Under the pieces are notes generated by a model. It did no database searches, had not been told where the DNA came from, and saw only the letters and a program-made list of their open reading frames with translations. DNA of 64,000 nt from Lachancea mirantina (Eukaryota; Ascomycota; Saccharomycetes; Saccharomycetales; Saccharomycetaceae). Position 1 is the first letter of the stretch. The number at the start of each line of letters is the position of its first letter. The DNA is taken from contig LT598468.1 in NCBI GenBank assembly GCA_900074745.1, positions 62,001 to 126,000 of the forward strand, read 5' to 3'. The position numbers and the translations under genes are program-made. Positions 18,392 to 26,960 of the stretch are shown piece by piece.

Positions 18392-20224
18392 ATGTCATCT
18401 GAAAAAATCCCCCACAGTGCCGAAAAGGGTCCTATTCTTTTTGAAGACCGTGATGGCCATTCTGACGATAGTCCAACGAGCTTTGACGACTCTTTTGAGC
18501 AATACAGAGAGCCTACAGACGAGGAAAGTCGTACGTTGCGCCGCATTATTGGGCGTCCAAAATGGTACGTCTATCTTATCTGTCTCATCGAGTTTGCCGA
18601 AAGGGCCGCCTACTATGGCACCGGGGACCGTCTATCCAACTTTATTCAACGTCCATTGCCCACCGACGGACCCGGTACCGGCGCGGTCCCTGCGAATTCT
18701 GGTCAGTCCGCGGGCGCCCTCAACATGGGCCTTCAGGCCGCAACAGGCCTCACATTACTGCTCATGTTCTTGACTTACTGTTTCCCACTCTTCACAGGAT
18801 ACGTTAGCGACTGCTACATTGGACGCATGAAAATGCTGTGGATAGGTGTCATCGTCAATATCATTTCACATGTCATTTTTGTCGTAGGTGCTATTCCATC
18901 TGTACTCAGCAACAGGGACGCGGCAATCGCACTCTGCATTATAGGTATTATTACCCTCGCCATCGCTAGTTCGTTCATCAAGCCAGTCCTGTTTCCTATT
19001 TTGCTTTCCCAGTACCCACACGAGACCGACGTTGTCAAAATCCTCAAATCCGGCGAAATGGTTATTATTGACCGTGATGCGTCCCTCCATCGTATGACCA
19101 TGTTTTATTATTGGTCCATCAATCTTGGCGCATTCGTCTCTTTGGGTACGGCATACTGCGCAAAAAGAATCGGTTACTGGCTTGCCTACTTGATTCCGCT
19201 TCTCATCTTTTTCATCATGCCCATAGTCCTAATTTTCCTGCGTCGCCACATCAAGGACGAGCCACCATCTGGTTACTCACTCCTCGCGGACTGCTGCAAA
19301 GTTTTGTCTGTCTGTCTTGAAGGTAACTGGATCCGGCGGTACCGCGACGGCGAATTCTGGGAATACGCTCGTCCCTCTAACCTGAGGCAGATGGGTCGCA
19401 ACGGTTGGCGTAAAAATAAATCAGGCTTTTACGCCGAAAACCTCGTTCCGGACACCAGGGCGACAGTCTCAGCCTGCGCCATTTTCCTCTATTTCGTCAT
19501 TTACAATATTAATGACAGTGGTATCGGCTCCATTGTCAATAATCAGACCGCGAGCCTGAGTGACAACGGTGTCCCCAATGATCTTGTTAATAGCTTCAAT
19601 GCCTTGACCATCATCGTCTCCTCGCCTTTACTCGAGTGGGTCATCTATCCCATCTTCAGACGCTTCAAGATTAACTTCAAGCCTGCCTATCGTATCACTG
19701 CCGGCTTCTTCATCGCTTCGATGGCCAGTCTTGCAGGTGCTATCATCCAATATCGCATCTATCAGACCTCCAGCTGCGGCTGGTACGCAACTAATTGTGC
19801 TAATGATGGAACGGCCTTTTCTCCCATCTCGATGTGGGAGGTTGTTTCCGAATATACTTTGACGGGTTTCAGCGAATGTCTGGCAATGACTACCGGTTAT
19901 GAATTAGCCTTCGAGAGATCCCCCACCCACATGAAGAGTTTCGTAGTGGCACTGTTCCTCTTCACGCTTGCTTTATCTGCTGCATTAGGTGAAATTGTCA
20001 CGCCTTCTTTGCAGGACCCGCATCTGATAGTTCCTTTCGCGGTTCTCGCAGGATTAGGCACACTTTTCGCAGCTATTTTCCTATGGAGATACTGGGATTT
20101 AGACAAGGTTATGGAGATTGAGAGGCGTCAGAGGCTGCAAGGAGAGCGCTTAACTGAGAAGGTGCCAGCTTATTCGCTAAATGTCGATAACCCAGAATTC
20201 AGGGTCGAGGACAGATCAGCCTAA
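18392..20224 (+). CDS. Proton-coupled oligopeptide transporter, POT/PTR family (copy A)
   Basis: These transporters use the proton gradient to import di- and tripeptides. The 610-residue protein has about twelve hydrophobic segments. It carries the ExxER motif in TM1 (EFAERAAYYG), the PTR signature FYYWSINLGAFVSLG, and the long cytosolic loop between TM6 and TM7 with a run of basic residues. I start it at ATG 18392 (MSSEKIP). S. cerevisiae Ptr2 is the nearest well-known relative; the FOT oligopeptide transporters of wine yeasts are another possibility that I cannot exclude. It is a tandem paralogue of the gene at 21790 and shares two nearly identical blocks with it. In S. cerevisiae PTR2 lies close to RPL40B and MLP1, whose counterparts here are about 9-10 kb away. 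Confidence 0.9.
   Translation: MSSEKIPHSAEKGPILFEDRDGHSDDSPTSFDDSFEQYREPTDEESRTLRRIIGRPKWYVYLICLIEFAERAAYYGTGDRLSNFIQRPLPTDGPGTGAVPANSGQSAGALNMGLQAATGLTLLLMFLTYCFPLFTGYVSDCYIGRMKMLWIGVIVNIISHVIFVVGAIPSVLSNRDAAIALCIIGIITLAIASSFIKPVLFPILLSQYPHETDVVKILKSGEMVIIDRDASLHRMTMFYYWSINLGAFVSLGTAYCAKRIGYWLAYLIPLLIFFIMPIVLIFLRRHIKDEPPSGYSLLADCCKVLSVCLEGNWIRRYRDGEFWEYARPSNLRQMGRNGWRKNKSGFYAENLVPDTRATVSACAIFLYFVIYNINDSGIGSIVNNQTASLSDNGVPNDLVNSFNALTIIVSSPLLEWVIYPIFRRFKINFKPAYRITAGFFIASMASLAGAIIQYRIYQTSSCGWYATNCANDGTAFSPISMWEVVSEYTLTGFSECLAMTTGYELAFERSPTHMKSFVVALFLFTLALSAALGEIVTPSLQDPHLIVPFAVLAGLGTLFAAIFLWRYWDLDKVMEIERRQRLQGERLTEKVPAYSLNVDNPEFRVEDRSA
19253..19404 (+). repeat. Block identical to 22651-22802 (gene-conversion tract 1, copy A)
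   Basis: 152 nt with no mismatch between the two transporter genes, bounded by a C/T difference on the left (19252/22650) and a T/C difference on the right (19405/22803). The neighbouring coding sequence differs at many third positions. Confidence 0.9.
19644..19944 (+). repeat. Block nearly identical to 23042-23342 (gene-conversion tract 2, copy A)
   Basis: 301 nt with three mismatches found by eye. It covers the last third of the transporter coding region. Divergence returns abruptly on both sides. Confidence 0.88.
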
Positions 20225-21789
20225 ACGAGGGTGACGCAAAGCGAACTTGATAAAAGACAAGAACCCTGAAATGACCGGGAGTCTATCTAGACGTACGTTG
20301 CCTTTGCCTGACACGGTGGGCGGTCTTGTGAAATCAATCTGATGGAATTCATTTGATCTGATTTGATTAAGTGATAATTTAATGCCTCGTGATTGTTCTT
20401 ATAAACCCAAAACCCGTTATGTTGGTTTCAACCACGATGCTGGACGCTGTACGTCTTCATCACCATCCGCCGGGCAAATATGCTTGCGGGCAACACTATA
20501 AAATGCACACCGGTACATGATGCACAAATGAGTTGTGGTTTCTCTTGTTTTCCAATTTTTGCTGACAAAGGCATACCAAATCCGAGTCAAAAGCATCGCA
20601 TTTCTAGCCCCCAGATAGAATCAAATTGTTAATGGAAGTGGGCGGCAGTTTCCTACTGTCGGATGCCGCTTATAGTAAGTAGCGCTGTACCACTGTAAAC
20701 CAACTCTCCCTCTCGAGCTTTTTTTCCTTCGCACCGTGTTGCATAAGCAGTCTTCGGAGATTACCATAACGGTCTTAAGGCACTCGGCGAACAGGTAAGT
20801 TATTTTTCGAGAGAACCAACTCAGCTTGCATGGGCCGCGGCGGCTCTACGAACCGTCGTCACTGTGTATGTGAGCCTTTCCTGACACTTAGAGTGGTCCA
20901 TCTAAAAATCAATAGCGTGATTCCTTCTATCTCGCAGCCTCGGCCGAGGTCCGGTTGCAAGTAAAGAGAGGCCGCGGTGAGTTTTGGTGTCTGCATTCCT
21001 TTTTTTATGTGCCTGTCCTCGGACTTCATGCCGCAACTGGCATATACGTATGAGCCAGTGACCGGTCGCGGGAGACACCGTGGGGCAGGCTCGAGACAAG
21101 CCTCTACCCAGCATCAAGACATTCCACGTGCAGTGCTGATGCAACCGTCCACTACAAGCTTCCTTGACGTCAAACGACCCGCTATCTTAGGCTTATCAAG
21201 AGGTATTTCAAGATAGTGGGGTCTCTCCGTAAGAAAACCGTTATCACAGGGACCTCTACTGATAGCGCACAGGAGTAGATTGTAGATAGCGGTCTCAAGT
21301 TAATCAAAAAACAACTAGGCTGAGCCATGCCACGCGTCGGCAACGCTGGTGGTATGAGTATGTCACGACGTAGTAACATCCCAGACTCGCACGCAGCAGC
21401 CACCACGATTTAGATCGTTCAGGGCCGTATTCCCGGCATTCGTGGCGTTTATACGCAGAATAAGCAAGTCTTAGACACATTCCCTGAGGACCCCTACCTT
21501 ACCGTCTCCAGTGCCTGCGGTCCTTGAAAGACGAGAGTAACCCGATAGTCGGCTGACACATTCCGTAATCGCTATCTCTTGCGCATGGCGTTAAGATATT
21601 TCCACAGCACAGCTATCTTTAATGGCCAAGTCTGACACAATTGTGGCACCTCTTGGATCGATACTCGGCTTGTGAACTGTGTGCAAATGGCACATATATA
21701 AAGGCGCCGCTTTGTCCGAGAATTGCACAGTCTTCTAACTCTTCTTGTTTCTATCCCCAGCGAAAAACAAGCTCTGTCTCCACTCTACG
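20225..21789. promoter_or_regulatory. 1.56-kb spacer between the transporter paralogues
   Basis: No convincing gene, tRNA or transposon was seen. Short open frames in it start at non-ATG codons or show no recognisable composition. It must hold the terminator of copy A and the promoter of copy B; a TATATAAA box lies at 21695-21702. The spacer looks largely unrelated to the region upstream of copy A apart from the bases around the TATA box. Confidence 0.5.
21695..21702 (+). promoter_or_regulatory. TATA box of second peptide transporter
   Basis: TATATAAA, 88 bp upstream of the ATG at 21790, mirroring the arrangement before copy A. Confidence 0.7.
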
Positions 21790-23655
21790 ATGTCCTCTGG
21801 TAAAGTTTCTTATCTGGTTGAAAAGACCCCAGCCCTCGTTAACGAGGTCGAGGGTCAATCTGACGAAGGTCCAGAAAGCTACGACGGCTCTCTCAATCAG
21901 TACAGAGAGCCTACAGGCGAGGAAAGCCGTACGTTGCGCCGCATTATTGGATATCCCAAATGGTATGTCTATCTCATCTGTCTCATTGAGTTTGCCGAAA
22001 GAGCCTCCTACTACGGTACCGGGGATCGTCTATCCAACTTCATCCAACGTCCATTGCCTACCGGCGGGTCCGGCACTGGCGCAGTCCCCGCAGGCTCTGG
22101 TCAGTCTGCGGGTGCTCTCAACATGGGTCTTCAGGCCGCGTCGGGTCTCACCTTGTTGCTTACGTTCTTGGCCTACTGTTTCCCTCTCATCACAGGTTAT
22201 CTAAGCGACCGTTACCTCGGGCGTATGAAAATGCTGTGGATGGGTGTGATTACAGGTGTTGTTTCTCACATTATCTTTGTCATTGGTGCCATTCCTTCGG
22301 TGCTCAAGAATGGCAATTCTGCGCTCGCACCTTGCGTCATAGGCATCATCACTCTTGCCATCGCCACGTCCTTCATCAAGCCCGTTCTGCTCCCCACTTT
22401 GCTTTCCCAGTATCCTCACGAAACTGACGTTGTCAAGACTCTCAAGTCCGGCGAATTGGTTGTTGTTGACCGTGATGCATCCCTCCAGCGCATGACGATG
22501 ACCTTCTACTGGTCCATCAATTTCGGCGCCTTCGTCTCTTTGGGTACAGCATACTGCGCCAAAGACATCGGTTACTGGCTAGCTTACCTAATCCCGCTCA
22601 TCATCTACCTCATCATGCCCATAGTCCTAATATTCCTGCGTCGCCACATTAAGGACGAGCCACCATCTGGTTACTCACTCCTCGCGGACTGCTGCAAAGT
22701 TTTGTCTGTCTGTCTTGAAGGTAACTGGATCCGGCGGTACCGCGACGGCGAATTCTGGGAATACGCTCGTCCCTCTAACCTGAGGCAGATGGGTCGCAAC
22801 GGCTGGCGCAAAAATAAACCAGGCTTTTACGCCGAGAGCCTTGTGTCTGATACCAAAGCGACCATGTCAGCCTGTGCCATCTTCCTGTACTACGTTATCT
22901 ACAACATTAACGATGGCGGTATTGGTGCCATCGTTAACAATCAGACCGCAAGCATGGACGACAACGGCGTGCCCAACGACCTCATCAACAACTTCAATCC
23001 CTTGGCCATTATCATTTCTATGCCGCTTCTTGACTGGATCGTCTATCCCATCTTCAGACGCTTCAAGATTAACTTCAAGCCTGTCTATCGTATCACTGCC
23101 GGCTTCTTCATCGCTTCGATGGCCAGTCTTGCAGGTGCTATCATCCAATATCGCATCTATCAGACCTCCAGCTGCGGCTGGTACGCAACTAATTGTGCTA
23201 ATGATGGAACGGCCTTTTCTCCCATCTCGATGTGGGAGGTTGTTTCCGAATATACTTTGACAGGTTTCAGCGAATGTCTGGCAATGACTACTGGTTATGA
23301 ATTAGCCTTCGAGAGATCCCCCACCCACATGAAGAGTTTCGTGATGGCGCTGTTTTTATTCACGAGTGCTTTATCGGCTGCCCTAGGCGAAATTGTGACA
23401 CCCTCCTTGCAGGATCCACACCTAATCATTCCATTTGCCGTACTAACTGGATTGGGCGTTCTCTTTGCTGCCATATTCTTGTGGAGATACTGGGACTTGG
23501 ATAAGATTATGGAGATTGAGAGGCAGGAGAGGCTTCTCCACGAAAGAACCAAGGAGAAGATGCCTATTTATTCGTCACATGTCGATGAGCTGGAATCAGG
23601 TATTGAGCACGTGCTAAGCATCACTAGTGCTGCTCAGTACAAGGATCAAAAATAA
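21790..23655 (+). CDS. Proton-coupled oligopeptide transporter, POT/PTR family (copy B)
   Basis: This is a 621-residue paralogue of the gene at 18392, starting MSSGKVSYLVEK at the first in-frame ATG; the frame continues upstream only to a TTG. It has the same features: EFAERASYYG in TM1, FYWSINFGAFVSLG, about twelve membrane segments and a basic central loop. The C-terminal tail differs and is longer (HVDELESG onward). Protein identity is very high overall. At the DNA level it is mosaic, with two tracts nearly identical to copy A (22651-22802 and 23042-23342) inside more diverged sequence. A tandem duplication kept partly uniform by gene conversion explains this. Divergence in tails and membrane segments could give different peptide preference; that is inference. 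Confidence 0.9.
   Translation: MSSGKVSYLVEKTPALVNEVEGQSDEGPESYDGSLNQYREPTGEESRTLRRIIGYPKWYVYLICLIEFAERASYYGTGDRLSNFIQRPLPTGGSGTGAVPAGSGQSAGALNMGLQAASGLTLLLTFLAYCFPLITGYLSDRYLGRMKMLWMGVITGVVSHIIFVIGAIPSVLKNGNSALAPCVIGIITLAIATSFIKPVLLPTLLSQYPHETDVVKTLKSGELVVVDRDASLQRMTMTFYWSINFGAFVSLGTAYCAKDIGYWLAYLIPLIIYLIMPIVLIFLRRHIKDEPPSGYSLLADCCKVLSVCLEGNWIRRYRDGEFWEYARPSNLRQMGRNGWRKNKPGFYAESLVSDTKATMSACAIFLYYVIYNINDGGIGAIVNNQTASMDDNGVPNDLINNFNPLAIIISMPLLDWIVYPIFRRFKINFKPVYRITAGFFIASMASLAGAIIQYRIYQTSSCGWYATNCANDGTAFSPISMWEVVSEYTLTGFSECLAMTTGYELAFERSPTHMKSFVMALFLFTSALSAALGEIVTPSLQDPHLIIPFAVLTGLGVLFAAIFLWRYWDLDKIMEIERQERLLHERTKEKMPIYSSHVDELESGIEHVLSITSAAQYKDQK
22651..22802 (+). repeat. Gene-conversion tract 1, copy B
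   Basis: Identical over 152 nt to 19253-19404. It encodes the loop from KDEPPSGYSLL to QMGRNG. Confidence 0.9.
23042..23342 (+). repeat. Gene-conversion tract 2, copy B
   Basis: Partner of 19644-19944, with three mismatches. It encodes from YPIFRRFKINF to HMKSFV. Confidence 0.88.
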
Positions 23656-24271
23656 TAACCTTGATACCGAAAAACGTTTTCAAATGGCTTGGGGAAGAGT
23701 CCAGCGCCTTGTAATTGAATTCTTTCTTTACAGTTGATTGATCAACTAAACTTGGTTATATAAGTTAGAATACATCAACATCAAGATATCGATATTGGAT
23801 GTCCGTCTGAAGTCACGTGATCTCATGATAGCTATCACCAGATCAGGGTGGCCCGGTCCTTGAGCATCTTAGCAGGATTCGAATCGATAGCCTGTGGAGA
23901 GCCTGTTCTTCAGAGATTCGAGGTCAACATGCCGCTCGCAGTCTTGCCTCCAGTTGAGAATCTCCATTTCTTTGACTTCGAGGACCCTGGAACAGGATTT
24001 TCTAGATGGCTCTCGATCTTACAGCGAGTTCTTGTAATCAACAAAAATTCTGATCGCTGGGTTTCTTATTGACCAATTATTCGAACGTCGTTTCTATGTG
24101 GGCTTCGTAATGACTGTGAGAAAGTTCTCGATTGGAAGTGCTTCTGCTGGAATTTTCGCCTTCTCTGTTGCATCGCCGGCTTCGTGCTAGTGAGAGATTA
24201 TGCGGCATTCTGAATAACTGTGTGATCTTCGACCTCGCGGATGGGCCCTCTTACATTTAACGGTTTTTCCA
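23656..24271. other. Intergenic region with no recognised gene
   Basis: A TCACGTGA palindrome lies at 23813-23820. A 74-codon open frame (23848-24072) starts at GTG and shows no family resemblance. It lies between the stop of transporter copy B and the stop of the convergent kinase gene. Confidence 0.5.
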
Positions 24272-25453
24272 TCACAGCGAATTGTAAGTATGGATAGCAG
24301 CTCCTTTCAAGTGACTTGCCCTTAAATAATGAAGCTGTATCTTCCCACCAGCAAACTTTTGAGTCATTTCCTGGTAGAAGGTAATGTTCGCCAAAAAAGA
24401 CCCCACAAACCCTACTCTAACCTTCGACAGATTTGCTTTACCCGTAAGATGAGCTATGCTCATTAACGCCGCAGAAAGATAGAAAGAAGCGCGGCGCAAC
24501 AGAATTTTGGTGATTTCCTTGACTAAGGCGTACCGCGTACCGAAATAATGACAGTCCTTCTCCTCTAATATGTTGCTCAGAAGCTTGCCATTGAACTCGC
24601 AATGGGAGCTTACTGGGACCTTGTAATAATCCAAGACTCTTTTCAACACTTGAGGAACGCATTTCCCGGCAGTTACGCGCTCAAGTGGTAGGTTCGGACC
24701 AGCAGTGCTGTCAAAAAGATCGAATTTCGAGAAACGTATGAAGTCCTTCCCGAGGAACCCAAGTTCAGCGTTAATGAGTATGCTTTCGTCAGCGCTATTC
24801 AAAGAAAGACAGGCGTTGGTGCCCGTGCCGACGATCAAAGTGAAATCGTCTCCCGCGCCATAAGCGCTATTCGTGAGATAAACGGCTACACTATCGTTGA
24901 TGATCCCACGAACACTAAAGGCACAATCCATTTGAATGTTGCTGAACTGTCGGCGCAATAATTGTAATAAGTTTACACCTTTCAATTCTGTAGCGATATC
25001 GAATCCCTTGCTCATGGTGATCAGCTCGTTGTTTGGAGTCAACGGAAAGCTGAAAGTCACACCCACCAAAAATGACAAATCCTTTTCTGGTATACAATTC
25101 TCCTCAGCATATTTCCTCGCTTGTACGCAACTCCATTCAGCAATGTTAGCAAAAAAGGATTCGTCTACTGTGCCGGCGGAGAGAGGTTTTGTTCTCGAGA
25201 AAACGACATCAAAAACCGTCGGTGAAACAATGGCCATTTTCAAAACTGATCCACCAACATCCAGCGACAAAAGACGCGTGTTGGGGTCCAGCGCTCTGTG
25301 CTTAACCTTCTCAGCTTTCCCACAAGGTAGCATTGAACAATCACTCTCCTTGTAGAAACGCAGCAGTTCCTCCTTTCCTAGCCGAACCACATTTTCAAAG
25401 TTCTGATTGGGCGCAAACTCGAGCTCAAGTTCACCAAGGATAGCGCTATCCAT
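24272..25453 (-). CDS. Hexokinase-family sugar kinase, orthologue of YLR446W
   Basis: The 393-residue protein has the hexokinase blocks in order: phosphate-1 LSLDVGGSVLKM (D65, with GGS for the usual GGT), sugar-binding VTFSFP (132-137), the catalytic aspartate in IINDSVAV (D187), the GTGTNACL adenosine/phosphate block (209-216), and a C-terminal VGFVGSF segment. It is shorter and more divergent than the glycolytic hexokinases, as S. cerevisiae Ylr446w is. I recall Ylr446w being reported as an N-acetylglucosamine kinase (Ngk1); I cannot verify that substrate from the sequence. VMA6 and YLR446W are immediate neighbours in S. cerevisiae, whereas here they are separated by the MAPR and transporter genes. 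Confidence 0.88.
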   Translation of the reverse strand: MDSAILGELELEFAPNQNFENVVRLGKEELLRFYKESDCSMLPCGKAEKVKHRALDPNTRLLSLDVGGSVLKMAIVSPTVFDVVFSRTKPLSAGTVDESFFANIAEWSCVQARKYAEENCIPEKDLSFLVGVTFSFPLTPNNELITMSKGFDIATELKGVNLLQLLRRQFSNIQMDCAFSVRGIINDSVAVYLTNSAYGAGDDFTLIVGTGTNACLSLNSADESILINAELGFLGKDFIRFSKFDLFDSTAGPNLPLERVTAGKCVPQVLKRVLDYYKVPVSSHCEFNGKLLSNILEEKDCHYFGTRYALVKEITKILLRRASFYLSAALMSIAHLTGKANLSKVRVGFVGSFLANITFYQEMTQKFAGGKIQLHYLRASHLKGAAIHTYNSL

Positions 25454-25657
25454 GAATTTGTCTCCCTCTCTTAGTTCAAGTCGGTCGACATTTTCTCGAC
25501 TGGCGGAAATTTTTCAAAATCCATATCCTCAAGTTTCGCCCAACTGAAGCTACTGATAGCGTCAAAGGGAAAGAGATGCCTCAAATTGATTAAACATTAC
25601 CAACGTGCGTCCTAACATCGTGTTCTTGAAAGAAATGGTCATCCTTGATATGCCACA

Positions 25658-26158
25658 TCATATCGTCAAAGAAGATGGACGGTAGTGTCCAGCACCGTTG
25701 ACAAGCACACAATCGTTAATTATCCTGGAACTGGGAATCTTGAGACCTTCTTCAGAGGCTTTTATGCACTTCATGTCCCAGGACCCCGGTTGGAACCAAA
25801 CGCTTATAACGGGAGACTTCTTTTCTTTGAGCTCATTCAGGATCGTAAGCGTTATTGCAGGCGGAGTTACGAAACACGCACTTATGCCATCGATACGGGA
25901 CTTGAGCGGTGAAACTTCCAATCCATCTGATATCGATTTCTGGATGGCCAGTTCCTGTGAGTCTGTTACTGTTCTAGTGATCGAATTGTCCATTAAATTA
26001 ACAACACCACCTCTTGGAGTCACTGGTACCACCGGTAACTTGTGCTGAACAAACCAGTGCACGACTTGATTGGCGTAGGTCCCATTCTCGTAGACTTTGC
26101 CGCAAACGAAATACAGCCTTGTTGGACTAAAAAATTCACTCAAGACTTGTTTAACCAT
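25658..26158 (-). CDS. CoA-binding-domain (YccU-like Rossmann) protein
   Basis: The protein is a single CoA_binding-type Rossmann domain of 166 aa. It has an N-terminal strand and loop FVCGKVYENGTYANQVVHWF in the place of VGASxNxxKxGxxVxxxL, then VVPVTPRG, a TPPAITLTIL segment, and the typical ISVWFQPGSWD with a following RIINDCVLV near the end. Members of this family are found across bacteria and fungi; function is mostly unknown. The open frame extends 29 codons upstream to a TTG, but the first ATG (26158) begins right before the domain and is preferred. It is in the same direction as the kinase downstream, with a gap of about 200 bp. I do not recognise an S. cerevisiae orthologue at this locus. 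Confidence 0.75.
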   Translation of the reverse strand: MVKQVLSEFFSPTRLYFVCGKVYENGTYANQVVHWFVQHKLPVVPVTPRGGVVNLMDNSITRTVTDSQELAIQKSISDGLEVSPLKSRIDGISACFVTPPAITLTILNELKEKKSPVISVWFQPGSWDMKCIKASEEGLKIPSSRIINDCVLVNGAGHYRPSSLTI

Positions 26159-26261
26159 TGGCGTTTGTATTGTATTGGTTAACTGTAATGAAAAAGCCTG
26201 GAAGAGACCTAGCACGAGTTTATTAGGACTTTTAGGGGAGCACAAGCGAGAAAATTAAAAA

Positions 26262-26333
26262 CACTCACGGTGGGGGTCGAACCCACAATCTTCTGATTAG
26301 AAGTCAGACGCGTTGCCATTACGCCACGCGAGC
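26262..26333 (-). tRNA. tRNA-Arg (anticodon UCU)
   Basis: Reading the minus strand, a 72-nt cloverleaf starts GCTCGCG, has a D-arm GGCGTAATGGCAACGC, the anticodon loop CTTCTAA with anticodon TCT, and a T-arm GGGTTCGACCCCC, and ends with acceptor strand CGTGAGT plus G73. No intron. It is almost identical to yeast tRNA-Arg(UCU). Confidence 0.97.
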
Positions 26334-26397
26334 TTTCATTGAAACGATGCATCACTTGAGTAACCCATATTGAGCTCTTTGATAGTCTGATCTACTA

Positions 26398-26709
26398 CTA
26401 TTCCAAGGTATTTTGCAGTGCAAGGAAAGTCCTGTTACATAGAACTCCACAACGTCTCATACCAACACAATCACGACGTAAACCGAATCTAGCCATATGC
26501 GCTGACTTTTGTGTAATATTTATTTTTACTTTCCATAGCTTTGCTCTTCCGCTGCCTTGCTTGTCGGCCACTTTATACCATGTAGGTACAGATATCTGAC
26601 AAGAAAGGCTTAAATATTCAACATTGTTTGCAAAGTTCAATGAGATAAGAACAGGCTCTTGAGTCAAAGCTAATTGAACCGAAGTAGAGCTTAAAACTTT
26701 AATGTTCAT
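26398..26709 (-). CDS. Possible small protein of unknown function
   Basis: An open frame from ATG 26709 (MNIKVLSSTS) encodes 103 residues. The first two thirds look protein-like, with alternating hydrophobic stretches (VLISLNFANNVEYLSL, LWKVKINITQ). The last third is rich in C and R and less convincing. No family was recognised. It is divergent from the BAR-domain gene, with about 250 bp between them, which would suit a shared promoter. It could be a decayed gene, or a chance frame next to a tRNA gene. Confidence 0.25.
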   Translation of the reverse strand: MNIKVLSSTSVQLALTQEPVLISLNFANNVEYLSLSCQISVPTWYKVADKQGSGRAKLWKVKINITQKSAHMARFGLRRDCVGMRRCGVLCNRTFLALQNTLE

Positions 26710-26960
26710 ATGTTTTGTTGTAGCCACCCAATATTATGGTTTTCAAAGAAAACAAAAAATCCAGGGACATATGGCAGGGGGGAAACACATTTTAAGATGG
26801 ACCTACTTCGATAAAGAAGAAATTGATGAATAAAAGAATACATTAACTCGCTAGCCCACCTGTCGTTTGCTTAATTATGTCAGCTTAATCATCGTCTGTT
26901 CGATTATTCAGCGAGTTTCGTTCCGTCGCTATATCGTCTGACGGCGATGTGACCCGAGGC

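Noticed and set aside
20902-21406. Small ORFs in the spacer between the transporters
   Set aside because: Short, overlapping on both strands, without codon bias or domain signal.
23848-24072. 74-codon ORF downstream of transporter copy B
   Set aside because: GTG start, no family resemblance, isolated in an intergenic region.
26262-26333. A solo LTR or other retroelement next to the tRNA-Arg gene
   Set aside because: tRNA genes often attract these, so I searched the flanks, but no TG...CA-bounded repeat or duplicated pair was visible.
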